Positions 53,739-62,933 of a stretch of DNA of 64,000 nt are shown piece by piece. Positions within the stretch are counted from its first letter, which is position 1; every line of letters starts with the position of its first letter. This stretch comes from Alkalihalobacillus sp. LMS39 (GTDB lineage: Bacteria; Bacillota; Bacilli; Bacillales; Bacillaceae_F). The stretch is from the NCBI RefSeq assembly GCF_022812285.1, contig NZ_CP093300.1:992001-1056000 (forward strand), given 5' to 3'. The translations under genes were made by a program, and so were the position numbers. A model generated the notes under the pieces. It was given only the letters and a program-made list of their open reading frames with translations. It was not told the origin of the DNA and ran no database searches.

Positions 53739-56700
53739 TTATTCTGTAGATACAGACGGATCAGCTTGTTGTTTAACTGGGATGACTTGAAGGAAGTTGT
53801 CTTCGACGTTTTCAAGTAATCCAGCAATGACTGAAGCTTCTTCTGTGTGACCGAACGCCGTTAAACGCTCTTGATATGCTGTCAGCAATTCAGTGACATC
53901 GGCAATGCCTTTATCAGAAAGGGATTCAATTTCTACTTTTGCCCCTTTCGCAATTCGGGCTTGAATTGCTTCTTCTGTTAAGCCCATTTCTGGCTGGTGA
54001 CGGAGGTAGACAACTCCACCTGTCATTCCTGCACAAATCCATGGACCTGGGTCACCGAGGACAAGGCCGCGGCCGTTTGTCATATATTCAAAGGCAAAGC
54101 CTTTAATATTGGCATCAACACCGAGGTTTGCTCCGCTCGTTTTAACAGGTTTTGTGAGCCGACCACCGAAAATCATATCGGCACCAGATAAACGGATTCC
54201 AGCACGTACGTCAGCATTTCCTTGAATCATAAAGATTCCTTGCTGTGCACCGTATCCAGTTCCTTTTCCGACAGAACCGTTATAATACTGGCCGTCTTTG
54301 CCTTTTGCTTTGAAAATCATAAATGAGCCGCCAAAGGCTGTTTTTCCGACACCGTCTTGTGCTCCTCCATCAACATGAATCGCGATACCGTCACTGTTAT
54401 AAGCACCGAGACCATTACCAGGAATCGAACCATCTTTAAAGCTTAAGCTAATTTCTGGTAAGTCACGGTATGAACCGTCAAGTTTTCCACGAACACGGTG
54501 ACAAGACACACGGCTTCCTAAAATACGTTGTTCTGCTGTGACATTAGAGAATTCACGTGATTTCCCTAAATCTTCAACACGATAGTCTAAATATTCAGCG
54601 CCAGCAGCAACCGCAAGTTTTTGCTCTTCAGAAGAAGCTGCTGTTTCAAACTGTGGCAATACAGCAACATCTTGGGCAGAGAGAACATCAAGCATGTTTT
54701 GTAAGTCCATTGCTTCTGTTCCGCGTGCTTGCACAAGAAGGTCAGAGCGACCAACTAAGTCTTGTACGCGAGCAACACCAAGTGATGCCGCTAATGCTTG
54801 AACTTCTTTTCCGAATGCATTAAACATATTCATTAAGCCTTCAACAGCTAAGTCAAATTGACGAGGAACGAAACGGCGTAAGCCATGTTCTTTCGCTTGT
54901 GCTTCTGACTCAATTTGTGTCGCGATTCCAACGTGACACGTATCAAGGTGACAACCACGGCATGTTGTACAACCGACAGCGATCATCGAAAGTGTTCCAA
55001 ATCCAATCCGGTTGGCGCCAAGAAGCATTACTTTGACAACATCAAGTGCACTCTTAATTCCGCCGTCAGCCCAAAGCTCGACTTTATGACGTAATCCTGA
55101 CTCGATTAAGGCATTATGAGCGGCTTTAACACCAATTTCAACTGGTAATCCAACGTGTTGAAGAGCATGAACACGAGCTGCCCCTGTTCCGCCGTCAAAA
55201 CCACTTAATGTAATATAATCAGCACCTGCTTTTGCAACACCGACTGCAATGGTTCCGATGTTTGGAACGATTGGTACTTTCACACACACTTTTGCTTGGT
55301 CATTGGCTGTTTTAATTTCCGTAACCATTTGCGCTAAGTCTTCAATCGAATAAATATCATGGTTATTAGAAGGAGAAATTAAGTCAGAACCAGTTGTCGC
55401 ATTACGAGCAGCGGCAACTTTATCTGTCACTTTTGAGCCTGGAAGATGACCACCTTCACCTGGCTTTGCTCCTTGACCAATTTTAATTTCAATTAAATTT
55501 GTTGAATTAATGAGCTCGGCATTCACACCAAAACGTCCGGACGCCACTTGCTGTCCACGAGTATTTGGATATTTGCCAAGCATATCTTTAATTTCTCCAC
55601 CTTCACCGTTGAAGCTAATCATATTTAAACGATCAGCGGCTTCGGCATACGCGCGGAACGCAATTTCATTTTGCGAACCAAACGACATCGAGCTAATAAT
55701 GAATGGCAAGCTATGGTTTTGAACAGCAAGGTCAACAGATTCCGGATTAACTGAAGAAGAGACTTCTTTTAAATCAGTTAAATGACGAATGGAAATCGGA
55801 TTGTTTTCTTCTTGTTCTTTTAATTTATCTGCATAAGCGCTATATTCACCATTACCAGAGGCGATGTCACCGATCGCTTTCCAAATGCGAGGGAAGAAGT
55901 GGAACGTTTTTCCTGGTCTCGCTTTTTCATCAGAAAAGTCTTCACGACGGCCAACGGCATCAGCTTTCATTTTATCAAAATTAAAGCTTAATGAATCAGA
56001 GCCTAAGAAGTTAACGATGTTTAATACATCTGACACTTCATTGTTTAACCCGATAGCTGAGAACAATCGTCCATATCCACGAAGTTCATGAATTCCAATT
56101 GTGGAAATGACTTTTTCAAGGCCTTTATTTAATGCTTCAAATAATTTCACACCTGGTGCTGCATCTTCACCTGTTACAGTCGCAAACATTAAATATGGAC
56201 TGACAATGTCTGCACCTAAACCGAAAATAACAGCGATGTCATGAAGCGAACGAATAGAACCTGAACGGATTGCAATCGAACAGTCACGACGGATTTGTTT
56301 TTCTGTTAACCCTTGGTCAATAGCAGAAACAACAAGATGTGGGTCAAGCCATAAATGATTGTCACTATGTGCTTGTTCATCATCTAATACGATTAATTGT
56401 GCACCGTTTGCAATCGCTTCAGCGGCATCGTCAACAAGACGTTGTAAAGCTTCAGCGACCGTTTCATTTTCACCAAATGTTGCAGATAAAATATGAGAAG
56501 CTTGTAGCTCTTTATAATACGAAACAACTTGGTTATAAGACGGCTGTTCACCAGCTTCTGCTAGTTTTGCGCCGGTTGCTCCTTCAAGTACGATTGGAGA
56601 CACTAATTCTAAGTTTGTATGGTCCGTTTCATGATCAAATAATGATGGACGCTTACCTAAAATGACACGAGTGGAAAAATGCTCCATTTCACGGTCACGG

Positions 56701-58235
56701 TCGATCGCCGGGTTAGTAACAACAGCAACACTTTCTTTAATAAAATCTGCAATGTTTTTGCGACCTTGGTGAAGAGTAGCGAGTGGTGCATCGTGTCCTA
56801 GGGAACGAATCGGCTCTACGCCTTTATCTGCCATTTGCTCAACCATTTGAATATGCTCACGATCCCAGCCAAAAGCAGAATAATGACCATTCGTTATTTT
56901 TAATGGTAACGAAGTAACGGTATTTTTTTCGTCTTTCATTTGTGGTGTACTTAAACGCTTACGACTTCCTTCGACATTCACACGCTCACTCATGCGATTA
57001 AACACAAGCTCTTGGTAGTCGTCATGGAAAATAACTTGTAAATTATCTTCTTTCCATTGCAAACCGACTTTTTCTCCTGGTGCAAGCGGTTTTGGCTCAG
57101 CAACAAACTCGCTAGACGATACAATTCCTTGCTCAGATGCAAAGTAAAATGAAGATTCTGTTTCTGTCATCCACACAGGACGTAAACCTAATGCGTCAAC
57201 ACTAAAGGCTGCTTCATCTCCGAAACGAGAAATGATTCCAGCAGGTCCTTGGGCAAAATGCCCCCAAGCTTCACGTACATATGCATATAAATCTTGAAGA
57301 TGATCTGGCATTCCCTTAATTTCGTTCACGATAGGAGGGAAAAGAACATCTAACGCTTCGAATAAGCTGAAATTGTGACGGTATATTAATGTTTCAATAA
57401 CACGGTTTAAATCTTGAGAGTCACTCGCGCCATCTACAAGTGGAATATCTAGCATTCTTGCTTCATCACGTAATTTTGCAATCGTATTAATTTCCCCGTT
57501 ATGTCCGATGATGCTAAACGGTTGCACGCGGAAGAAATTTGATAATGTGTTTGTAGAATAACGATTATGACCAAGTGTCATTGTTGATGCGACAAGTGGG
57601 TTCGCTAAATCATGGTAATAGCGAGGTAACACATCGCCTGCACCCATTACTTTATAAATTGCATAGTAATTGCTTAATGAAGCAACATGAACTAATTTAT
57701 TTTCTTCAATGTCAATAACAAGTTTAAAGAGTGTTTCATTTAATTGAGAAAGTTCAAAGGCTGGCAATAGTGCCACTTGCCAGAAAACAGGCTCTTCTTT
57801 TCTTCCTAATGGACCAAGTGCATCGGTATTTGTTACGTTATCTGTTTCATACACAAGGTCGAATCCACAGGACACCATTTTTGCTTTTATTTCTGTTTTT
57901 GTCGCTTGAGCATTGGCTGTTTGGTCAATAAAGAAATGACCAACGACAAAATCAGAACGGTCAGCAATGGAAGCATCTTGATTTGCTTCTGTTAATTTTT
58001 CTTTCCACACTGCTTTTGGAATATCAATGTGAATACCAACACCGTCGCCTTCTTCATTAATAAAACCAGCGCGGTGATTCATCGTAATTAAGGCGTTAAT
58101 ACAGTCATCGATGTTTTTCTTTGTTGGGATCCGTTTTTTCTCCATGACGGAGACAATACCACAGCTATCATGTTCAACATGCTTTTGAAAATCTCTAAAT
58201 GTACTTGGACTCCAGTTTCTCATCTGTTTGGTCAT
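53739..58235 (-). CDS. gltA: Glutamate synthase large subunit
   Basis: A 1498-residue protein that converts glutamine and 2-oxoglutarate to two glutamates. The N-terminal nucleophile is Cys25 in VEHDSCGIVSV, exposed after removal of a 24-residue propeptide. The FMN domain is marked by GEGGHLPGSKVTDKVAAARN and SGFDGGTGAARV, the 3Fe-4S cluster by CTTCRGCHLDTC, and the C-terminal beta-helix by GSVGKGTGYGAQ. The ATG giving MTKQMRNWSP is chosen; a GGGAGGTG site lies 11 bases upstream. No small subunit gene (gltB type) or regulator gltC is adjacent, so the electron-donating partner is elsewhere or is ferredoxin. Confidence 0.93.
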   Translation of the reverse strand: MTKQMRNWSPSTFRDFQKHVEHDSCGIVSVMEKKRIPTKKNIDDCINALITMNHRAGFINEEGDGVGIHIDIPKAVWKEKLTEANQDASIADRSDFVVGHFFIDQTANAQATKTEIKAKMVSCGFDLVYETDNVTNTDALGPLGRKEEPVFWQVALLPAFELSQLNETLFKLVIDIEENKLVHVASLSNYYAIYKVMGAGDVLPRYYHDLANPLVASTMTLGHNRYSTNTLSNFFRVQPFSIIGHNGEINTIAKLRDEARMLDIPLVDGASDSQDLNRVIETLIYRHNFSLFEALDVLFPPIVNEIKGMPDHLQDLYAYVREAWGHFAQGPAGIISRFGDEAAFSVDALGLRPVWMTETESSFYFASEQGIVSSSEFVAEPKPLAPGEKVGLQWKEDNLQVIFHDDYQELVFNRMSERVNVEGSRKRLSTPQMKDEKNTVTSLPLKITNGHYSAFGWDREHIQMVEQMADKGVEPIRSLGHDAPLATLHQGRKNIADFIKESVAVVTNPAIDRDREMEHFSTRVILGKRPSLFDHETDHTNLELVSPIVLEGATGAKLAEAGEQPSYNQVVSYYKELQASHILSATFGENETVAEALQRLVDDAAEAIANGAQLIVLDDEQAHSDNHLWLDPHLVVSAIDQGLTEKQIRRDCSIAIRSGSIRSLHDIAVIFGLGADIVSPYLMFATVTGEDAAPGVKLFEALNKGLEKVISTIGIHELRGYGRLFSAIGLNNEVSDVLNIVNFLGSDSLSFNFDKMKADAVGRREDFSDEKARPGKTFHFFPRIWKAIGDIASGNGEYSAYADKLKEQEENNPISIRHLTDLKEVSSSVNPESVDLAVQNHSLPFIISSMSFGSQNEIAFRAYAEAADRLNMISFNGEGGEIKDMLGKYPNTRGQQVASGRFGVNAELINSTNLIEIKIGQGAKPGEGGHLPGSKVTDKVAAARNATTGSDLISPSNNHDIYSIEDLAQMVTEIKTANDQAKVCVKVPIVPNIGTIAVGVAKAGADYITLSGFDGGTGAARVHALQHVGLPVEIGVKAAHNALIESGLRHKVELWADGGIKSALDVVKVMLLGANRIGFGTLSMIAVGCTTCRGCHLDTCHVGIATQIESEAQAKEHGLRRFVPRQFDLAVEGLMNMFNAFGKEVQALAASLGVARVQDLVGRSDLLVQARGTEAMDLQNMLDVLSAQDVAVLPQFETAASSEEQKLAVAAGAEYLDYRVEDLGKSREFSNVTAEQRILGSRVSCHRVRGKLDGSYRDLPEISLSFKDGSIPGNGLGAYNSDGIAIHVDGGAQDGVGKTAFGGSFMIFKAKGKDGQYYNGSVGKGTGYGAQQGIFMIQGNADVRAGIRLSGADMIFGGRLTKPVKTSGANLGVDANIKGFAFEYMTNGRGLVLGDPGPWICAGMTGGVVYLRHQPEMGLTEEAIQARIAKGAKVEIESLSDKGIADVTELLTAYQERLTAFGHTEEASVIAGLLENVEDNFLQVIPVKQQADPSVSTE

Positions 58236-58269
58236 TGGTATGACCGTCACCTCCCGATTAATAAAAGTC

Positions 58270-58377
58270 TGTTCGAAAAGTCGGCAAAGCAGAATCATTG
58301 TGAAAAAATCTGACACTATTAAGCTGCAAATAGCCAGGGTCGCTCTAGGTTACGTCTGTTTGTTAACTTTTCGAACA
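58270..58377 (-). promoter_or_regulatory. Long-range inverted repeat in the glutamate synthase leader
   Basis: TGTTCGAAAAGT (58270-58281) and ACTTTTCGAACA (58366-58377) are perfectly complementary over 12 bp and enclose about 84 bases directly upstream of the ribosome site. This would close a structured 5' leader. AATCTGACACTATT (58307-58320) recurs as AATCTGACAACTATT at 58416-58430. I do not recognise a known riboswitch. Confidence 0.5.
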
Positions 58378-58417
58378 CCCTTTGTTAGTAACGCAGCGTA
58401 TGCATAGATAAAAAGAA

Positions 58418-58443
58418 TCTGACAACTATTTGAAATTGTCAGA
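58418..58443. promoter_or_regulatory. Inverted repeat upstream of glutamate synthase
   Basis: TCTGACAA and TTGTCAGA form perfect 8-bp arms around ten bases; position upstream of the leader fits an operator. The rest of the 58236-58648 gap holds no gene I can support. Confidence 0.45.
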
Positions 58444-58600
58444 ACTTTATAACATAATAACATGTTCACTGAATAAAATCAATTATTTTTATTCACATGA
58501 ATGGATGAATCATCCAGATTTTACGGGGGAAATATAATGGAGAAAGACTATGGTAATGCAGATATTGTAAGCGTTTTCATATTGAGCGAACAAAAAAAGC

Positions 58601-58624
58601 GCAAGAAAGTCATTTCTTTCTTGC
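58601..58624 (-). terminator. Terminator of gsaB
   Basis: GCAAGAAAG and CTTTCTTGC arms are followed on the minus strand by GCTTTTTTTG. Confidence 0.75.
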
Positions 58625-58648
58625 ACTAAAATCATGCATAAATATACA

Positions 58649-59938
58649 TTATTTTAATTGGTTAAAGGCATGTTTAACAGCTTGTAATGCTTCTTCAATA
58701 TCTTGTTCTGTATGTGCGATCGTAATAAACCACGCTTCATATTTAGATGGTGCTAAGTTAATGCCTTGAGCAAGCATAAGTTTAAAAAAGCGAGCAAACA
58801 TCTCGCTATCACTATTTTCTGCTTGTTCATAGTTCGTTACTTTTTCAGTATGAAAATAAATCGTTAACGCACCCTTAAGTCGATTAACTGTAATCGGAAC
58901 ATCATATGCTTTTGCATGAGCAAGTATGCCTTGTTCAAGTTGAGCGCCGAGTTTGTCTAATTTTTCATAGACACCAGGCTCTTGCAGTACTTCTAAGCAA
59001 GCAATCCCCGCGCTAATCGATGCAGGATTTCCCGCCATTGTGCCTGCTTGATAAGCAGGGCCAAGCGGAGCGACTTGTTCCATAATCGCTTGTTTCCCAC
59101 CGTAAGCTCCAATCGGTAATCCGCCCCCGATAATTTTTCCCAATGCTGTTAAGTCAGGTTCCACTTGAAGGTAATTTTGGGCACCACCATACATAAAGCG
59201 GAAAGCTGTAATCACTTCATCATAAATGACAAGTGCCCCTGCTTGATGGGTTACTTCATTCACTTCTTCAAGAAAGCCTGGGAACGGCTCTACAATCCCG
59301 AAGTTTCCAACAATCGGTTCAACTAACACCGCAGCAATTTCTTCTCCCCATTTTTCCATCGCTTCTTTAAAAGCAGCAATATCATTAAAAGGAACGGTAA
59401 TCACTTCTTTTGCAATGTTTTGCGTTACCCCAGCAGAGTCCGGCGTCCCAAGCGTAGATGGACCAGACCCAGCCGCAACTAATACAAGATCAGAATGACC
59501 ATGATAACACCCAGCAAACTTAATGATTTTATCACGTTTCGTATAAGCACGAGCAACGCGTATAGTCGTCATAACCGCTTCAGTCCCAGAATTGACAAAG
59601 CGGACTTTTTCTAATGAAGGAATTGCTTGCTTTAACATTTTTGCAAACTGATTTTCAAGTCTTGTTGGTGTACCGTATAATGTTCCGTTTTCCGCAGCTT
59701 TCGTAATGGCTTTTGTAATATGTGGGTGAGCATGTCCGGTAATAATCGGTCCATATGCCGCTAGAAAGTCAATATAACGATTGCCATCTACATCCCAAAA
59801 GTACGCCCCATTTGCTTTTTCCATAAAAATTGGTGCCCCACCACCAACTGCTTTAAACGAGCGTGACGGACTGTTGACCCCACCAAGAATGTGCTCGGTC
59901 GCTTCTTCGTATAATAATTCAGATTGTTTTACATTCAT
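58649..59938 (-). CDS. gsaB: Glutamate-1-semialdehyde 2,1-aminomutase
   Basis: A 429-residue class III aminotransferase-fold enzyme making 5-aminolevulinate for haem and corrinoid synthesis. It opens with [20 protein letters not shown], the family signature, and carries the PLP lysine near residue 267 in [19 protein letters not shown], plus [16 protein letters not shown]. In B. subtilis the paralogue gsaB follows ygaE, whereas hemL is in the main hem operon. The equivalent position here favours the name gsaB, but hemL is possible. Confidence 0.9.
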   Translation of the reverse strand: MNVKQSELLYEEATEHILGGVNSPSRSFKAVGGGAPIFMEKANGAYFWDVDGNRYIDFLAAYGPIITGHAHPHITKAITKAAENGTLYGTPTRLENQFAKMLKQAIPSLEKVRFVNSGTEAVMTTIRVARAYTKRDKIIKFAGCYHGHSDLVLVAAGSGPSTLGTPDSAGVTQNIAKEVITVPFNDIAAFKEAMEKWGEEIAAVLVEPIVGNFGIVEPFPGFLEEVNEVTHQAGALVIYDEVITAFRFMYGGAQNYLQVEPDLTALGKIIGGGLPIGAYGGKQAIMEQVAPLGPAYQAGTMAGNPASISAGIACLEVLQEPGVYEKLDKLGAQLEQGILAHAKAYDVPITVNRLKGALTIYFHTEKVTNYEQAENSDSEMFARFFKLMLAQGINLAPSKYEAWFITIAHTEQDIEEALQAVKHAFNQLK

Positions 59939-60086
59939 TCGTTTTGAAGGCCTCCCTTTTATGTACCCTGTTTCTTCCTATTTATTTTAGCATGTCATTC
60001 CAATTAGGAAAAATCGGAGGCGTTCGTCTTGTAGAAATCGTGTTTTTCCGATAAACTATCAAAGTCAAAATACCGAGGTGACGAGA

Positions 60087-61097
60087 ATGAATATGATAGA
60101 AGTAAAAACATTACGAAAAGAATTTAAACAATACTCAAGCCGGTCTGGATTATCAGGGGCGTTTCGTGATTTATTTACACGAAATTATAAAATTTTTTCT
60201 GCCGTCAACGATATTTCGTTTTCTATTCCAAAAGGGGAAATGGTCGGCTATATCGGGGAAAATGGGGCAGGAAAATCAACAACCATTAAAATGCTAACAG
60301 GCATTTTAACACCGACATCAGGAGAAGTTATTGTAAATGGAATGAACCCACATAAACAACGAGAGCAATTCGTGCGTACGATAGGTGTTGTGTTCGGACA
60401 ACGTTCCCAGCTATGGTGGGATATTGCCGTGCAAGAATCATTCCGTCTCTTAAAAAAAGTTTACAATGTACCTGATGAACAGTATGAAAGCCATGTAAAA
60501 GAAATCATTGAAACATTAGAGTTAGGACCGCTTCTAGATAAACCGGTCCGCAAACTGTCACTAGGACAACGAATGCGATGTGAACTAGCCGCAGCTCTCA
60601 TTCACAATCCACCATTATTGTTTTTAGATGAGCCAACGATTGGGTTAGACGTATTAGTCAAACTGAAAATCCGTGAATTTTTAAAAGAAATCAATCGAAA
60701 ATATCAAACTACAATTCTATTAACAACACATGATTTAGCTGATATCGAAGCATTATGTGAACGCGTCATTATGTTAGACGAAGGAAAAATCATTTATGAC
60801 GGTGGCTTAAAACAGCTTCAGCAAAATTGGGGTGCAGGAAAAGAAATTCAATTTAATTTTCAAGCTGAAATTTCAAAAGAAACTTTAGAACAACAATCAA
60901 CAGGACTCACAGTTGAGTGGAAAAAAGGCGAAAATAGCAATCAGTGGATTGCGGTTACAGAAAATGACAAAGATGTCTCCCTTATCATTAGTCGAATCGC
61001 AGCCGAGTGGACGATTCTCGACATGAAAATCGACCAAGTCTCAACAGAGGAAATCATTCGTAACATATATGAAGAAGGTGTCTTTCATGTCAGGTAA
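60087..61097 (+). CDS. ABC-2 transporter ATP-binding protein
   Basis: A 336-residue ATPase. Walker A is GYIGENGAGKSTTIKML, the signature is KLSLGQRMRCELAAALI, Walker B is LLFLDEPTIGLD and the switch histidine is in LLTTHDLADIEALC. A C-terminal extension of about 90 residues follows. ATG 60087 has GAGGTG six bases upstream. It is the first gene of a three-gene exporter with two DUF990-type permeases. Substrate unknown; such trios export lipids, peptides or drugs. Confidence 0.88.
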   Translation: MNMIEVKTLRKEFKQYSSRSGLSGAFRDLFTRNYKIFSAVNDISFSIPKGEMVGYIGENGAGKSTTIKMLTGILTPTSGEVIVNGMNPHKQREQFVRTIGVVFGQRSQLWWDIAVQESFRLLKKVYNVPDEQYESHVKEIIETLELGPLLDKPVRKLSLGQRMRCELAAALIHNPPLLFLDEPTIGLDVLVKLKIREFLKEINRKYQTTILLTTHDLADIEALCERVIMLDEGKIIYDGGLKQLQQNWGAGKEIQFNFQAEISKETLEQQSTGLTVEWKKGENSNQWIAVTENDKDVSLIISRIAAEWTILDMKIDQVSTEEIIRNIYEEGVFHVR

Positions 61098-61881
61098 ATA
61101 CCTTGAAATGATTCGGATTCGCTTCTTAATGATGTTAGCGTATCGAACAAATTATTACAGCGGAATATTGATTTATTCGATTAATATCGCAGCGTATTAT
61201 TTCCTTTGGACCGCCATTTACGGAAGCCAAGAAGAAATTCAAGGATTATCGGTCGTGCAAATGACGACTTATGTCGCTGTCGCATGGATGGCGCGGGCGT
61301 TTTATTTTAACAATATCGACAGAGAAATTGCCCAAGAAATAACCGAAGGAAAAGTGGCAATCGAAATGATCCGCCCGTATAGCTACTTAGGCATGAAAAC
61401 GATGCAAGGGCTTGGGGAAGGTATTTTTCGACTGTTGTTTTTCTCAGCTCCGGGATTATTCATCGTATGGCTCATTTTCCCAATCGAATTTTCAGCAAGT
61501 TTGTCGGTGTGGGGTTTGTTTTTCGTGTCGATTTTATTTAGTTTTATGATTAACACACAAATCAACTTAATTACCGGAATCCTTACGTTTTTCTTATTTA
61601 ATAATAATGGCTTAATTCGCGGGAAACGTGTTGTCATTGACTTGTTCTCAGGGTTATTGTTACCAATTAGCTTTTACCCGTTATGGGCCCAAAACGTCAT
61701 GACGTTCTTACCGTTCCAGGCGATTAGCTATATTCCAAGTATGATTTTCACTGAAGGCTTTGTCGGAGCCGAAGTATGGCAGGCATTAGCGACTCAACTC
61801 GTGTGGACGCTCATTTTATTTATTCCGATTCAAATCTTATGGATAGTTGCGAAAAAGCAACTTATCGTGCAAGGAGGCTGA
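61087..61881 (+). CDS. ABC-2 transporter permease (DUF990-like), first
   Basis: A 264-residue protein with six membrane segments, starting MSGKYLEMIRIRFLMMLAYR. The start overlaps the end of the ATPase gene by 11 bases, and GAAGGTG is the ribosome site. The phrase EITEGKVAIEMIRPYSYLG near residue 90 is the coupling-helix region seen in this permease family. Functions with the next gene as the membrane part of the exporter. Confidence 0.8.
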   Translation: MSGKYLEMIRIRFLMMLAYRTNYYSGILIYSINIAAYYFLWTAIYGSQEEIQGLSVVQMTTYVAVAWMARAFYFNNIDREIAQEITEGKVAIEMIRPYSYLGMKTMQGLGEGIFRLLFFSAPGLFIVWLIFPIEFSASLSVWGLFFVSILFSFMINTQINLITGILTFFLFNNNGLIRGKRVVIDLFSGLLLPISFYPLWAQNVMTFLPFQAISYIPSMIFTEGFVGAEVWQALATQLVWTLILFIPIQILWIVAKKQLIVQGG

Positions 61882-61885
61882 GCAC

Positions 61886-62671
61886 ATGTATTATTTTTCA
61901 CTGTTCTTTCAATACGCCTCACAATATTTAAAAACGAGATTAACGTATCGCGTTGATGCTGTTGTTGAAATTTTATCCGACTTATTATTTCAAGCCGTGA
62001 ACCTCGTCTTTATTCTTGTCGTTTTCGGCCATACCCAATTTTTAAGCGGCTGGAACCGCGAGGAAATCATTTTTATTTACGGATTCTTTTTAGTTCCATT
62101 TGCGATTTTTCAAGCGTTTTTTAATATATGGGACTTTAACGAACGGTATATCGTAAAAGGGGAAATGGACCGAATATTAACACGACCGATTCACAGTTTG
62201 TTTCAAATTATACTAGAACGAATGGAGCTTGAATCATTATTCGGTGTCATTACTGGTATCGCAATTATGGTGTACGCCGCTATGCATTTAGATTTAACCT
62301 TCACATGGTATGACCCGTTTGTTTTTATCGTCTTTGTATTAGGCGGAGCATTTATTTACGCAAGTATTTTCATCATGATTGCAAGCATCTCCTTTTGGTC
62401 AGATAGCCGTACTGACATCATGCCGATGATGTACAATATCGGAAACTACGGCCGATATCCGGTTGATATTTACAATCAAGTCATCCGCTTTGTTCTCACA
62501 TGGATATTGCCGTTCGCCTTTGTTGGTGTGTATCCTGCTGCTTACTTTCTAGGGCGAGAAGAATGGTATGTATTTGCCTTCTTAACGCCAGTTGTAGCCG
62601 TTGTGTTTTTCCTTCTATCGATTATGTTGTGGAATAAAGGCGTGACAAAATATCGCGGCGCAGGGAATTAG
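61886..62671 (+). CDS. ABC-2 transporter permease (DUF990-like), second
   Basis: A 261-residue paralogue of the preceding permease with six membrane segments and the corresponding RYIVKGEMDRILTRPIHSLF near residue 90. AAGGAGG lies eight bases before ATG 61886, inside the end of the upstream gene. Heterodimer with 61087-61881 expected. A terminator follows at once. Confidence 0.82.
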   Translation: MYYFSLFFQYASQYLKTRLTYRVDAVVEILSDLLFQAVNLVFILVVFGHTQFLSGWNREEIIFIYGFFLVPFAIFQAFFNIWDFNERYIVKGEMDRILTRPIHSLFQIILERMELESLFGVITGIAIMVYAAMHLDLTFTWYDPFVFIVFVLGGAFIYASIFIMIASISFWSDSRTDIMPMMYNIGNYGRYPVDIYNQVIRFVLTWILPFAFVGVYPAAYFLGREEWYVFAFLTPVVAVVFFLLSIMLWNKGVTKYRGAGN

Positions 62672-62678
62672 AGGAGAA

Positions 62679-62710
62679 AGCTGAACCTTAAAGGTTCGGC
62701 TTTTTTTTTC
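62679..62710 (+). terminator. Terminator after the ABC-2 operon
   Basis: AGCTGAACC and GGTTCGGCT arms are followed by nine T. Confidence 0.85.
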
Positions 62711-62711
62711 G

Positions 62712-62777
62712 AGGTCACAGAAGCCGTTATTTGTGAACTTTACTAGCGATTCAGAAAATAAGCGGCCACCAGCGCTG
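62712..62777. repeat. Half copy of the four-box element, copy 9 (variant class)
   Basis: AGGTCACAGAAGCCG (62712-62726), followed by TTATTTGTGAAC as in copy 2, and CGGCCACCAGCGCTG (62763-62777) start exactly 51 bases apart. No reverse boxes follow, so this is a truncated or decayed copy. Confidence 0.5.
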
Positions 62778-62933
62778 TAATTTAATAAAAGTTTCCTCCT
62801 GGCAAAAATATAGTCTATGTTCAGGTTAGTTTACCCTCGTTATATTAGTTGTTTTCGCTTAAAAACGTTGCTCTAGACCCACACGATAGTCATTTGCTAG
62901 GATTAAAAAGCAGAATACTTATTGGTGGTGTCG

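Noticed and set aside
58536-58631. A 31-codon frame starting MEKDYGNADIVSVF.
   Set aside because: Runs through the gsaB terminator, without a convincing role; probably chance, although GGGGGAAA lies upstream.
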